A program made the translations under genes and the position numbers. A DNA stretch of 64,000 nt from Lytechinus pictus (lineage: Eukaryota > Echinodermata > Echinoidea > Temnopleuroida > Toxopneustidae), in NCBI RefSeq assembly GCF_037042905.1, contig NW_026974140.1, forward strand, positions 15,426,001 through 15,490,000, read 5' to 3'. Under the pieces are notes generated by a model that worked only from the letters and a program-made list of their open reading frames with translations, had not been told where the DNA came from and ran no database searches. This document shows, one piece after another, positions 1-15,400 of the stretch. The first letter of the stretch is position 1. Each line of letters opens with the position of its first letter.

Positions 1-421
1 TAAAATATAAGCTCTTTAAAAATTTGGTAGGTAGATTCATAAAAGTGCAAGAGTGATTATCAACTCATAATTCAGAACCACCCCCCCCCCACCTTGGCAA
101 TGCAGTACATAATTAACTAGAAATATCACTGAAGGTGATTTAAACCCCTGTCCTATGCTGTTACCATGTTAATGCAGTTTCCAACACATTTGGTAAATGA
201 ATCATGCACATCTTTATTAAAGATGAATGTTTGTGCCAAATTTCATGAGCAATAATACATCTTTCTTCAAAATAAATTACTCCTTTATGGAAAATAATCA
301 ATGACTGCGACCACTAAGGTCTCCAAATGACTTTTCTTTCACACTGAAATAGTATTTATCAATTCAATACAAGACTTTACTTAAGGTAACAGATGGTAAC
401 TGCATGCATGAGAGAACTTAC
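1..421. other. PCM1 intron sequence at the left edge, nothing recognised
   Basis: This is AT-rich sequence with a short C run near position 81. I saw no further splice-bounded PCM1 exon and no repeat that I could pair with another place in the window. Confidence 0.4.
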
Positions 422-476
422 ATGATTTGGTCTCATCTGAACAGGTCTCCCAACAGGTTCTCCTCTCTCTAATCTC
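422..476 (-). CDS. PCM1: Probable 14th coding exon of PCM1
   Basis: A 55-nt exon is bounded by a pyrimidine-poor but clear acceptor (TGTACAG) and a strong donor (GTAAGT). Its first base completes the AG left by exon 13 as an Arg codon, and 18 further codons stay open (RLERGEPVGRPVQMRPNH). The phase agreement and the donor are the only evidence, because I do not recognise this peptide in vertebrate PCM1. Confidence 0.5.
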
Positions 477-3400
477 CTGTACATGACAAGAAAGGGAGGA
501 TGCAGTCAGGGTATCTTGTATTCTTCTTGTTAGTCTGAACAATCAGCTAAGAATAACTCATCACTGAACAACTTTAAGAGTCATGGGATTATATCCACTT
601 GGTCTAAAAGCAGATGGTCTAATCATCAGATCATCGAACACCATCATGGCTAAACCCACTCCGTCGATAATAAATAAGGTCTCATTACCGTGTGACCCAA
701 CCAACATTTGGTCTAATATCTACTTGTCTAAATTTCATCGAGTGTAATGCCTGAATGGTCAAACTTTCACCTCCTCTTCTTATTACTGAACACTTTTTCA
801 AATGACAATTTGATTCATACACAATTCATATAATATATATACTAAGCAGATATACTAGACCGAATGGGTATAGCTTTACTAGAAAGTAGACAAAATGGTA
901 AAGGGGGTAAATAGCAATTAGACCAAACAGTAAGTCAATGAACTGGTTGTAGGAAAGCTAAGATTAGTCCATGTGGAATGAGACTTTATAGAAAGTAGAT
1001 GAAGTGGGTGATAACCAAGAGGCAATCTATCCAGTGATGCATCTTGTAGTTAAACATGTAAGGAATTTAAATTCAGTCCCCCCCCCCCTAAGAAGGGAAA
1101 ATGATTCTACAAGTGTTCACAAGAATAAGGAATCAATAAAGATTAAAAACAAGTGGAACGCCTCTGGCAGTCTCGCCTGCATTACGCGATTTTAATATAG
1201 CAGCAGTGCTAACTTTGAAAACTACTATAAAATAATCATTCACAAAAACACCAATCATATAATGACATAATACCACGTTCATTCAACAAATACCCCCAAC
1301 ACGGCCAAAGTTCATTGACCTTTAATGACCTTTGACCATGGTCATGTGACCTGAAACTCGCACAGGATGTTCAGTGATACTTGATTACTCTTATGTCCAT
1401 GTTTTATGAACTAGATCCATAAACTTTCAGAGTTAGGATGGTAATTTAACAAATACCACCAACACGGCCAAAGTTCATTGACCTTACATAACCACTGACC
1501 ATGGTCATGTGACCTGAAACTCGCACAGGATATTCAGTGGTACTTGATTAACCTAATGTCCAAGTTTCATGAACTAGATCCATAACTTTTTAAAGTTATG
1601 ATAGTAATTCAACAAATACCCCCAACTTGACCAAAGTTCATTGACCCTAAATGACCTTTGACCTTGGTCACGTGACCTGAAACTAGAGCAGAATGTTCAC
1701 TAATACTTGATTAACCTTATGTCCAAGTTTTATGAACTAGATCCATAAATTTTCAAAGTTATGATAGTAATTCAACAAAGTTATGATGTCATTTCAAAAA
1801 CTTAACCTTCGGTTAAGATTTGATGTTGACGCCGCCGCCGTCGGAAAAACTGGCGCCTATAGTCTCACTCTGCTATGCAGGCGAGACAAAAAAGAGAGAC
1901 AATGGGGAGCTGGGGAAGGGGAGAATATGGTTTTTATATGCATAAACATTAGTTACATTTACATACCTAAGATTGCTCATAAGAACAGGATCCTCATAAT
2001 TGGCACCTAGTCCCAACTGCTGCATTTGTTGCTTGCGATATAAATCTTCATCCTGATCACCTAGTAACTGACTTGTATCTTGATATTGCTGTACTAGATC
2101 ACGGAGCTCAGTCAGCCTTTCTTTTACATCATGAAGTTTTCTAAAAAAAGAAACACATTTATGTTTATTTTTACAATTTCTACACAAATTAATGCATCAA
2201 TACGTGGAAAACTGTTGTCTAATGGCATTTATTTTACAATGTTTACAATGATATGTAAAACAGTATTCACATTATTTCTTTTCCATTGCATATGAAAACC
2301 ATCCCCAGTTTCCTAAATAGGCAGATCAAAACTGAAGTTACAACTATAAATATTTACATTGTTCATCGCACCTTTAATACATGGCAATAAGAATGAAAAG
2401 AATTATAGTAAAGAATGAAAAAACAAAAATAACCCACCCAAACCCTCTACATGAACAATAGCAAACATGAGACAAAATATAGACGAAAAAAAAAAATCCT
2501 CAGTGACGATAACAAAGATACTGTTCGCTGCGTGGATTGATGTAAAAGGTCTTTACCTGAGACTATCTGTTCCATTGGTAAGAGTGGCTTCATTTTCATC
2601 TGATGTTTCATTAGGTTCTTCACATGGCACCATTAATCCACTGTATTCATTGGCATTGGATGTGGTAGAGGCTACACTTGATGTATCACCTCCTGTGGAA
2701 AATAAAAACAATTGAATATGTCATTAGACTGAAATTAAAATTCCAGTTTTAAAGATCATTACATAAAGTACAATGTTGTTCAATTAAGAGTAATATAAAG
2801 TCTGTTTAAAAAAGTTCCAATCGATCAATATCCACACACCTTAGTGGCTTGTCCATGTAACATGACATTTACAATGGTTACTCTTCTAATGGCCACCAGT
2901 ACCCTGCTCAACACTCAATGCTAAGGGGTTTCCATGTTAAAATACATGTAATCTTGTTGGAAAAATTTACATCCGTATCAAGTTTTATACAACAGGGGCC
3001 CACATACTTTCAAACATACAAAAAAAATACATTCAAAACATTCATTGCAAGTGAAACATAATAAAAATTTCACAAAAGCAAAAAAAGAATATGCTATAGT
3101 TACATACCAATATTTGGCATTTCAGGATGAAGAGCATGGAGCTGTAAGAGAAGTTCATCCATCTGTCTTTTCTTCTGCTGTAAGGCTTCTAGTTTATCCC
3201 TCAATTCTTCATGCTCTGCTGATACCAATGGTGGACTAACCTACAAATATAATTGGATGCATATGTTGAAGACCTTGATATCGTAGCTGATATCGCTTTA
3301 TCCAGAATATCTTTTAACCAACTAGTAATACTATCTTTGAATACTATGACAAAATATGACAAGTTATCTTCAATACATACATTTCAACTAGAAGTTATTC

Positions 3401-6400
3401 ATACAATCTTCTAATGTACGAGTAATACTATACCCCTGGAAAATTCTAGTAAAAAAACTTGCTTTAATGAACAGGACTCACATGACACAACATAAAGTAT
3501 TGTGGCATTATCATGTTACAAATATGTAATGAAGAAAATTTGTGCATGAATTCTTATGTATCAAGTACATAAATCCAGGTGCATTTGAACTGTTTTTATG
3601 AGGTTTCCTACTAATAATCTGGTTACATTTCAAAATCATACTTTATGGGGTGCAATTCACCAGACTACTGTCAGTGGTTTTCACTAATTTGTTCTCAGCC
3701 AATCAGATGAAAGGATTTCCAGTAGCTTATAACATTTGTCAATGAAAATAACTGTCATTAAACTGTTCATGAAATATTTTCCAGGTCTCTGTGTAACAAT
3801 GTTAAGAGGCTTCTTACCTCAGTGTGTTCCATCCAGTCCATTGCTCTAGCCTGCTGGATCTCCTCTGATCTTGTATCCCTCTGTTCAGCCAACATAAGCA
3901 TCAGAGTTCTACGTCTCTCCTGCAGGTCTTCAGCTGTCAAAGGCACACCTGTTGCAAACCGGCCAGGTGGCCCAGCTGTCGTTGTTACTGGTGTGGGGTC
4001 CTCAGTTACAGAGGTGGCAGTCGTTGTGGTTGCCTGAGTACTTGTGACAGAAACTGTGGGATCAAATTGAATTTTACAAAAAACCAGTACCCTCTCATAT
4101 TCTCTTTCTTTTTCTTAAAGAACATGACAGAAAAGTAGTTGTACTCTGAACTACTTAAACTTCTTATGGCTAGAGCCAGATATGATGTCCTTACATTATC
4201 ATTACATTATCATCACAGGTTCAACTGACTACAGCAGTTTATATGAAGAGGGGGGGGGGAGAATAATTTAAACTTGAATTTCAAATACTCCGATAACTGA
4301 AGAGACATGTTTGTTTTGTTTACAATTTCATGTCACATGTATCAAACCTAGCCCTTGAAAAGCACTTGTAAAGCACAATGTAAGGTAACAATTATTATTT
4401 TAGAAACTTCATGTACATCTACATGTACCAAAATACTGGTAAGAGTAAGGTACAGTATAACCATTACCACTCTGTTATCAAAACTCATATTCATTTTCAA
4501 CAGGCTATATGTTTGAATTAATCAATTTATTCAACTTACCAGTTTCTTCCGCTTTTTCCTGTTCGGAATTTGTTAATCTACTCTCAATCTGAGATTGTAA
4601 TGTCATCAATGCTGCTTGTCTGTTCTGAAGTGTCCTCAGCTAAAAGCAAAATAATAAATCATGAATTAGTCCCAGTAGTTAATTAGTCTGAAAAATATCT
4701 TCATTACATGCAGAGGTTAGCACAAAATATATACCATGTAGCAAATAAATTACCTGCATTTTCTGTCAAAACTAAGTTTTCACAATAAAAGTTAACTACC
4801 AGTAGTGAAAATTTTTAGGACACTGGAAGGACAAAAGTAAATACTGCTGGTGATATAATAAAACGTCATCAGAATGAACAGTATGCACCTTTAAGCATCA
4901 CTTGATGTTAGTTATCTTACCTCCTCCTGTTGTTTGAGCATCTTTCGTAATAGATCATGTTGTTTCCTCAACCCCTCAAGGGTAGCTATCTGTTCTGAAA
5001 CATTCTGTTTTGTCTCTTGGCCCTGCATGGAGAAGAAAAACGGGGAGAAACATTTTAAAGAAAATCCATACAGTAAAATATTATAACTGGGGGTGTTTCA
5101 CAAAGATTTAAGTATGACTTACTTAGAGTCGCACTTAAATGCCTAGTTGCCTGAGTTATAATAGGCATGAGTCCGTATGGGTCAGATCACGCCAAGAGGA
5201 CGCACACTATTGCATATTGATCAATAAGATTGCATGTTTAATATCATGTACACGTCAGCATTTAAGTACGACTTAAGTCACTTAAATCTTTGTGAAACAC
5301 CCCACTAGTATATTTGTAGGATCATATACCTGTATGTAGGAACCATCATATTGCTGTTAATGCCATCTTGAATAGTATTCAAATTTCTTGATTGTTCAAA
5401 CATGTAACATAATTCCTTTTAGAACTGCAATAACTGTAAAGAATTTTTTTTTTCTATGGAAGAGAATAATCTGTCACTCTGACAGAATTCAACAATCCAC
5501 TGGATGAAAAAATAAATAGAAAAATCTGACAATTATAATATATTTTTTATATTGTTCGATGTTAAAGCTAACTGATACCCCATATCATTAATTTCAAATT
5601 TCACAAATAATTAAACATCATCCAAACGGTGTATGCACTAGGAAAAATACAAGCACAATATTCATTCAACAATAACATACCTGTAATTTAACCCCACAAA
5701 CTGTTATTCATCCAAATTAATATAAAGTATATTTCACAAGATCTCTCAGACTTTATAATCCATGATACTTCAAAGAATCAAATAATAATATCTATATTCA
5801 TAAAATGCATGATGTGAATGAAAACAACATAGTAATAATGACTTACAATGATTTCTATACTACACGCAATGACACACTATGAATGACGGTCACACAGTTG
5901 GATCTACAATGTATTAAAAATGCATAACAAATAATGCATATATCCTGCTTGGCTGATTTTACCACAATATGGCTATGAACGACAGATGGGACAGTCATAA
6001 TTGTTCATGCAGGAAACCTCAACATATCCCAACTGAAATGGTGTGGAACCTTTGCATTAATAACAATGCCTTTGTTTGAAGTGTGACACCTTCAGGAAAA
6101 GGTGCTATCTGTACTGTGGTAAGTACTGTACAATAGATGGCAGTATTTATATAACTAAGAGTCTCAAACAAAATGCTGGATACTGAAATGAGAATTTTTA
6201 TAGAAAGACCACCATTTTTGATTGATAAAAATGATGAAGTGACCAATCTATCAAAATACACATTTAACTAAGAGTCTCCAACAACAAAATAGATAAGCTA
6301 ATAAACTTAAATTTATTAATATTTGATGTGGGTTAATAAAAATTACATAGATGTCTTAGATGAAAGCACAACAAAATACGAGTTATCAAATGTTAGTATC

Positions 6401-9400
6401 CTAATGATTATAATGCCAATGATAAATTATAGTGTACAATATTGCCTTCTTTTCTTCTTCTCCTTTTTTTTATTTGAATAAGAACATTGCTTGTCAGTTT
6501 TTTTAACATCAGCTCAAAGCAGACTGTGTGAGTGAACTGCATAAATAGGATTAATGAAAATGATTACAATGTACATTACAGTCACAAATTTGTTAACATT
6601 ACTAACTGAAGGACAAGATTTTTTAGAATAAACTGATTGTGGATCAGTGAATAAAATGCTGAGCTAACATTCATTCAAGCCACTAAGGCCCATGGCCTTG
6701 GATACCCATTGATCAGCCTAAATGCCCCTTTCATTAGCCGTAGATATATTTATGTGCTTTTTTAATTTTCTGATTGTGAGCTGTAATATAATAACAATTT
6801 GCCCTTGGAATAGAAAAGTGGCATTGTCCATATTGAAATGAAAGGCTTAAATGTGTATCTTGATTAATATTTTGTAAAGAAACTTTAGAGCTGAAAATGT
6901 GAAATTGAAAGCAATGGTGTGATTTAGTCACCCTACAATTTTTTTAATGGTGGCCTGTTCATGACACCAAACTTTGCCAACGTCATATTTCTAAATTTGA
7001 TGGCCTGACATAGAATTTACATGTAGCCCCGTTCCAAAAAAAGAATAGAATAAATGAATATAAAATAAATGAATAAATAAATAACAAATGAAATTTAAAA
7101 AATATAAATTATCAAAAAATTATTACCAATAATGAAAATTCAATAAAATAATAACTAGACTGCATGAGAAACACTTCATTCCCCCTTTCATAATGGAATT
7201 TTCATAATCTGAATCTAACATTAAGACTTTTTTTGCGACACTGAGAGTAAAGTGAAAACATTTTAGGTTTACTAAAAAACGAAAGAAAAAAAAATCATTC
7301 ACTCTACTACCAAGTTTGAGCAAACTGGCATTATATTCAAGTTGGTGTCTTTGTGATCACTGATTTGTATTTTGTGACAGCTAGAGAACTCTTCAGTTCA
7401 TACGTATGTAGACTTATAATTCAATATCAATGCAAATTGTGAAATATAGTTTGAATCATGTCACAAAATATTGGTCCAATATTCACACAACACAAAGATT
7501 AATAACAGACACAGTAAAAACCTGAACCACCATAACAAGTTTTCAGAAACAATGGCATACAGCAAGCATTGCAAGGTTGGGACAGGAATATCATGCAAAT
7601 AATTTTGTTCCTCCCTGACCATTTTTGGGGGGTTTCAAAACAATTTCATTAGCTATTTTTAGAAAAGTGCAAATTTTATTCCATATCCATGAATAATGTG
7701 CAAACAATCAAGTGGAAAAACAAAAGAGAAGTGAAATAGTGTATCTCCCAGGGACCGAAACCAGGAATAAGGTGCTTTCCAGAATGCCATGTAAATACTC
7801 CAAAAGATTGAGGAAGAGAAATGATCTAGAGATCTGCATCTAGAGTTGCCATTGTTTGTTGAAAATTATTGAAATGACAGATCAGCAAAAACAAATAGAC
7901 AAACTGAACAGAACACAACTGACACGAGGAAGCTACAAGAATAGGTAGTTGACTACAAGCATGCCGACATGTGAAGGATTAGTTTTTTTTTCTAGAAATT
8001 ATCTCAACACTTGTGCTTCCCCTAAAAGTACCAAAGATTTCCAACAACCAATTTTCAAACTTGTAAAATAATACACATATCTAGGACCTTATTTCTCTGT
8101 GTATCTATATCTTGCATCTGATGGGTTTGCACATGGAAACTTCACTTCTATTTCTTTCAGGTATTATTGTTAATAATGTGTAATATTCGCAGCAAGTGAA
8201 ATTTTATGAGAGGCTTCATGAATAACGAAAGGTTCAAAACAAAACAAAGAACAATTTTTGTACTGCAGCTTTATGAGATGACAGCGTAGTTCCGAAAATG
8301 GACTTATATCATGAGAAAGCACCGTTTATCCCTGGAGGCTGGTCCCTAAGGTACATGTGATGCGTACCTCCAGCAAGCTGTATGAAGAATTGGAAGACAT
8401 TTGGGAAGACTTGCTATCATCCTGTCCTTCATTTCTAGATAGGTTAATCCTTTCCATAGCAGCACTAACGTTTTCTTCATTTCCATCCTGGTACTTCTGT
8501 AACATGGAGCTGTACTGTTCGTGAAGCTCTTGAGTATCCATGCCAAAGGAACCAGTGGCTTGACTACTGACCGACCTAATGTCGTCTAGTTCAGAATCAC
8601 TGATATCATTGTCGCTTGCGCATGAGTGATTGCCAAGGTGGCTTTCAATACGGGGACGGGTGCGAGCTGTGAACGTACCCTCCTAAAAATACAATGCAAG
8701 TTATTATTCATGGGAATTTACCACACTAGCAAGCTCTTGAATTATTTTGAGCATCATGCAAAGCTTTGCAATGGAAGTAAGGCGTATTTGATAATCAGAA
8801 GTAGGAACCAAACCTGTTATGGTCAAACATACTAAAGCCAGGAAGGAAAGGGAACTGCAATCTTTATCATGAGAAGTAATTTACAATTGGGGAAGTATTC
8901 ACAATATTCCTGGACATTGTGGGACGTGTTTGACAATAACAAGATTTTATTTCCTGATAGATGATGGTCTAATCTCACTAGTGCCAGCAAATGAAAATAA
9001 GCATATGTAACTTTGCATATAAGAATTTACAAGAACAACTTAAAAGGCCAATCATACCCCAACAAAAAAGTTGATAGGAATAAATGGAGAAAAATTAAAT
9101 GAGCATGATGCTGAAATTTTCATCAAAATCAGGAGGGTTTTTTTAAATATAATTTCACATAACACTTTTATGCACAGCATGCGTCATATATGCAAATTAA
9201 GGAACTGATGTAACAATTTAACAATTTTTTTCGAATTTTATTTAATGAAATAATAGCTCTTACAATATAAACCATGGTCTGACTCCACTTCCAACCATGT
9301 GGAAAGGGATAATAATGAAACTTGATATTAATCAAGCACTGTTTTCACATCAATTCAATCAAAAATGGGGAAAATTACAAAAGGAATAGTGAGAATATGG

Positions 9401-12400
9401 TATCATCAGCTGATTCAGCCCCTATATACCATCCATTTTGCACAAGTGAAACTTTATTTTACATCACATTATGATTTTTTTCAGTAATTTGGAGATTTTC
9501 AGTGTTTGCTCGTTTGATTTTCCTTTATTCATATCGTCTTTTTGCAACCAAAAAATTACACGGGGGCGGCGGGCGAATTCGCCCCGGAAAGTCCAAAAAG
9601 AGCCCCGGAAAAGGGCTAAAAACATTCACACGAGGGCGACTGCAAAACTCATAATCGCCCCCGTCAACTAGGCTTGGGAGCCAGCGCCGGGTAATCGAGT
9701 CTACCCGATTCTCAATGCCAGAGTCGGGACTCGGGAGTCGACCCTGATCTCTGGAGACTCGAGTACCAAGCGGCGGCGGTTCTGAGATAAAGGGACTCGA
9801 GTCTTTGCCATGCTCTCTCATTCATGGACGAAAATCGGCCCCAGCGCCGACTCCAAGCACTGAGATAAAATAAATGTAGAATTTGGAGCCGAGGAGTCAT
9901 ATACTTCGAGCAGAACGTTTCTCTGCTTGTGTGCTTTAGGCTCAGTGTGACTGACTGCATGTGGTATGGGGATGCATCGTGTGCATTGTGTGTAGTGTGT
10001 ATTTCTGTGTGTGTGACTGTAAAATGCCAGTAGAAACCACGTGCGCATGTGTTGAGCGACACTTGTGATTGTATCATGAACTGGGATTTGTGTGTGGATT
10101 GTGTGAGAAGTTTGGTGAAGGTGTAAGATTTTGGGCGACTTGATAGATGATTGCTCCCCCCCTAGCTCCCATTTATGTACACTCTCTAGCCCCATGTCGA
10201 GCTGCAGCCACCCATCTTGATCCTTCCCCCCAAAGCTTGTCTCTCCTCACTCCTTCTTTTCTTCCAAAAAGTTTATTTCCCTATTATTCTTGTTAATTTC
10301 TCCTTTTACAAGTTGTAATTCACTACGAACTTCATTATAATTTTAATGAAGTGTTTATCACCTCTTGTTTGTTTTTAAATATTTTTATATCTCTGTTCAA
10401 AACAAGAGTCTCGTCTATCCCTTTAAAAAAAATCACGCTTTGATTTTTTTTCTTTCATTCCAAAATGATAACGTTTGCTTGCTAGTCTTAAATGGGAGTC
10501 TTGCCTTATTAGAATATTGGCAAGAAGTTAATAAAAAAAATGATGTTATTGTTCTGTCAGTAATAAAAGTAGAGATTCAACTATGGATATTTTTCAGTCA
10601 TATTTCATTTAATCTTCGTTATTTTAATCCAAACATTCATTTTTTTTTCAATGATGTATTTCACCTTTGGCCAGTTCGCCATTTTCTTAAGTGACTGAAA
10701 GCGTAGACTAGCCCCTTAATTCAGGGACATCAACCCTCGGCAATTTGTTTACATAACTTTCTTTGTCTCCGTCATGTATTGCACAATCTTGAGAAGCACA
10801 TGTTTGGAAATCTGATATTCTTGTGGTGGTGGTGGTGGTGGGGGGGGGGGGGTACGAGATTGCCGCCCTTTTCATTCTGTTTTGGTTTGGCTGCCACATG
10901 GCCTCTCTCACTGTGTGGAGAAATTAGGTCAGGTAAAATTTGCAAAGACGTGGATAAGTTCATTTCAATTAGAGGCTGTGCAAGGCTAGGCATTCATGAT
11001 GGATGATGGAAATTGCCAGTTTTGGTTCTGGTAGGCCTTTTTGTCATGAATCTGTGTAACTGATACGAACGCTTAACAATTCAATGACCTTTATGACTTA
11101 TATCATTATTTTGTATGAATAATTTTAAGTCTTTTTTAAAAAAGTGTCATTTAAATAACTTTCAGTCAAATATGTACGAAGGATATTTGTTCAACTTCAT
11201 AACATTTGCAGGTACCTATATTGTATGATAAAATAAATTACCTCAGAATTGTACAAATTCAGAACTTTCTTTTTCTTTTACATTGTCTTTAGACATTAAT
11301 TAATTTGACAAATGGGCTATCACACTAAATAGTAAACACGCAAAGCTCACGTCAACCAAGTATCAAACATTCAAACTTGGATTAATTCATGGAGGTTCTA
11401 CCTCCATGATTTAATCTGAATAGGTCTGTATTAGGTCCATGAATCAACTCAGATATCGTTCAAGCATCAAAATCAATCTATCATCACAACACTAAAATCA
11501 TAAACAATCACTTCGAAGAAACAATGCGAAGGTCAAACCACTTCCCTGGTATATGCTAGCTACCGTGTATATATATACACACACACACAAACGCAAAAAA
11601 GCCGCGAAATAGCTCCAGAAATTGTAGCCCTGGAAAGTGGAAAAAGAGCCCTGGAAAATGAAAAAGTAGCCCTGGAAAATTTTTAAGTTTCTCCAAAAAG
11701 AGCCCTGGAAAGAAAAAAAGTAATTTTTTGGTTGTCTTTTTGGGGGTGGACTTTATCTTCAAATATTACTAAGTTATCAACTTCATTAACACTTACAGTA
11801 GTAGCCTCTGAAATATCCGAGCGTGCATCTAGATTGATCGACGCAGATTCTGCTACAGATGTAGCGAAAGATTCTCCAGAGTTCTGACTACTCCTGCCAC
11901 CATTAACAGCAGCTGCCTCCATACCATTGAGATCATTACTAGTGACAGAGGATTCTATTCCTGAGACAGAACCAGCTAGGCTAAGCTCCTCAGCCAGCAT
12001 ACGCTCAAGGAGAGCCAAGTAACCTCTTTCTTGTTCCTGGAGATGTTCCTGAAGGCGGTTTAGTTTGGCCACCTGGTCATCCTTCTCTGGATTGTCCATT
12101 GAGTTTTGAAGAGTAGACATCATGGCATTGGCCTGTTTCACATAATCCTACAAAAATTGAGAAAAAGAATTAATGAAAAATGTTATAGTAAAGAATGTAG
12201 AAATGAGATACCCAGTAACATTTTACAAAGTAACCATATGAAAGAACTAAATTTTTTTAATGCCCAGTAACATTTTAAAAAGTAACCATATGAAAGAACT
12301 AAACAATTTTTTTAATGCCCAGTAACATTTTAAAAAGTAACCATATGAAAGAACTAAACAATTTTTTTAAATGCCCCCCCCCAAAAAAAAAAAAACTAAT

Positions 12401-15400
12401 CGTTGAATAGCACATATCATAGATAACAGAACCATATTAATAATTATAGCCGCATTTCATTACTTAAACACAAAGAAAAATGATGGTCATTTTTAATTAA
12501 AATTTTATTTCTTGAAATGCATAGACAGTGGCTACTTACTCTTATTTGCATGAGTCTGGCCACTATTTTATTTCGATCAGGCTGAAAGAAAATGGAAAAC
12601 AAAATCATCCTTAAGTTTGATCATAGTAACTAGCTTACAGGAACTAATGTCACTCTAGAGAACTAAAGGTGGTGAGAATCTGCCAAACTCATTATATGGC
12701 AAGCAGCTCTGATTACCCAGCATTCATGTCTTAAATTTTGAAAGCTTTAGAGCAAGCCTACTTTTCTACTATATAACAGCATAAAAAATCTCAAACTCCA
12801 ACGAGAGAGGCCAGTTGAAGGGGCATCCACAGCAATGGCTTTCAATAGCCGTGAATAAATGTACTGCCAGCATTCATCATGATTTGATCATAACCTCTTT
12901 TCCATTTGGGAATCGGCTGCATCTAGTTTGCTTAACCTTATTTCAAGCACAGGAATGTTATCAGGGTGACACCCTAAATAGAAGTATTCTGTAATCATGT
13001 CTCATTACTGGCCTAAGAAGGATGCAGGCAGACTAACAAATGAACAGGATTGTTCTTCATGTTTAACAGTGAAAATTGAAGGCTATAAGATATCAGGTCA
13101 ATTAAGTGATAATATTGATCAAATAACGTATAGCAGGAAGTGCAAATTGTAATTTTAAAATAATGTAGTTGCAGCAAACAATCATTTCATGAAAAAGTCT
13201 TTTAAATCAAGGTCAATTGTCAACCTTTTATCATGGATCTAGACCTGGAACATTAACATAAACTTATCTTTGTGAAATCATGAAATATTAGCTGATAACT
13301 GACATCACTAATGATCCCTAACACAGAAAAGCATATGTGGGACAGTGCATTAATAATATTGCTTGGAAAAATACCCTTATTTTGCTCATTTCTCAGCAAC
13401 TGCACTTTTTCTTCCAGAGCCATGTGGCACATATTTTTATTTGCACATGCAAACACCTGGGTGGTCATTTCATTGGATTCTGTTCGAAGTCAGTTTTAGA
13501 TTGTTACCACAACTGGCATTTCTTTTTAACCTGCTTAATCTGAAGAAAAAAAAAGTATGGCGATATCTTTATTACTGATATAAATAAGAGATATAGTAGT
13601 TTACTCATGACATTAATGCTTTGAATTTGTATCATAAAGTTTAATGCAGCCAATGAGTATTTGAAAATAGATTTACCTTCTCATTGACAAAGATTGTATC
13701 CAGTATGGAGGGAGGCCTTCTCATACCACTTTCAACTGATGATGTATCATCACCTAGTCTTGCATTGTTCACTCTATTGGCAATGCTCACTGATCCCAAA
13801 GCTTGGCTATCTGTGCTTTGCTATACATAACCAAAACAAGAAAGAACAGTTTACCTCTTATAAAAAAAGTAAGAAACTAATGATGTATAGTAGACACAAT
13901 GATAAGTATCATGCTGACTGTTTCACAAGTGTGTGTATACAAAGTATACAGATGAGCCACCAAAATATAGCTACTTCTTCACACTTTAACAATATGGTTT
14001 AACATGGTCAAAATTGGAGTTTTGTCTCATATTTGAAAAAGAAAGCCAAAAGCGCTCCTCACGTCAAATTTTATTAAATAAAGAGTATTACATGTAAGTT
14101 AGTAGGAGTCTGTAAATTGACTTGTTATTTAATACACCACTTATCAATACAAAAAAAAGAAAGCTTACATCATCAACATCACTGTAAGTAAGCTGTTGTC
14201 TGAGGTGCTCTAGCTCCTCTCTATCTAAAACGGAACTAACATGCTGTGTTCTGGGGTAGGTTGCGGGTGTGCGACGGCGGGAAGGACCATTACTCATCAT
14301 AGCAGCACCTTGTGCATCCTGTTGTGATAGATATGAAAACTTCAAATGATTTCTTCACAAAGGAATGCGATATGATTTTGAAAGAAGTTAATTAGCCTGC
14401 AGATGTATCTGTCTATATCAATTGAAAATTATACATGGTAAAAATCACACAAGTGAAGAGAAAAACTGTTATCTGTGATTGACGATCGTTCAACATCAAA
14501 CTATGCAAGAAGAAAAAAATCTCACAAATTCACACTTTTTCGGGGGAATCTAACCCAAATCAAAGTTGTTTTTTTAAGAAACAAATAAAGAGAAGCAGAT
14601 CTATATGTGAAAATTTGAACAAATAAGAAAAAAGCATTCAAAAAGTCAAGAATTTTAAAAAGTTGCAAAAAAATGCTATACCTACACATAGGTACCTAAT
14701 TCAATTGTAATGAATTTTGCTCCAATACATCAAACAAAATGACAACCTAAATCATAGTTCTCAAGTTTTTACTCAGAATGATATTTTTTCAGTTCTCACA
14801 AATCAGTCACTAACTTTATATTCTAAGTGATCTCATTTTTAAAACATACACAAATTTCCTACTTCTGTTTCCATTTCTGTCTGTTTTTCTGATTTTCATA
14901 TATTTTTGTTTTACAGTCATTTTATCAAAAAGGTTGGCTTCTCCATTAGAAACAAAATTAATATCAGTTCATGTAAATGTCCCAATTTTACAGGTCAAAA
15001 ATTACATATCTATTACATGTACTGATCAACATATTTATCAATGCTTTACAATTAATATTTCAAGGATTTACATGGACAAATTCATTGTGAACTTACTGCT
15101 TTCCCAGAGACATTTTGTTCCCTCTCCTTATTCTTTGACTTTTTATTCCGAACAACAGCTGAAGGTTGCTCAGCAAATGTAGAACTTGGCTTCCAATTGT
15201 ACTGAAATAGAAGTTGCAAATAATCAAATATAATTAATATCAAGTCATAACTACTCTGATCAAACTCCTATAAATAAGAAAAGGTCATGTACAGGTATGA
15301 ATAAATTTTTAAAACAAACCTAGTACACGCACTGCCAGTACCGTCCCCGCGTCCCTTCTTCTAAAAGTGCATGAAAATCCTACTAGCACTTTTTTCAAAT

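Noticed and set aside
9525..10195. Overlapping minus-strand frames of 98-125 codons
   Set aside because: They lie within a PCM1 intron across a CpG-rich patch and a GT-rich stretch; no protein family is recognisable.
13253..13578. Cluster of 62-71-codon frames on both strands in a PCM1 intron
   Set aside because: I checked them as a possible missing PCM1 exon; none has matched splice sites in phase with the exons at 13677 and 12581.
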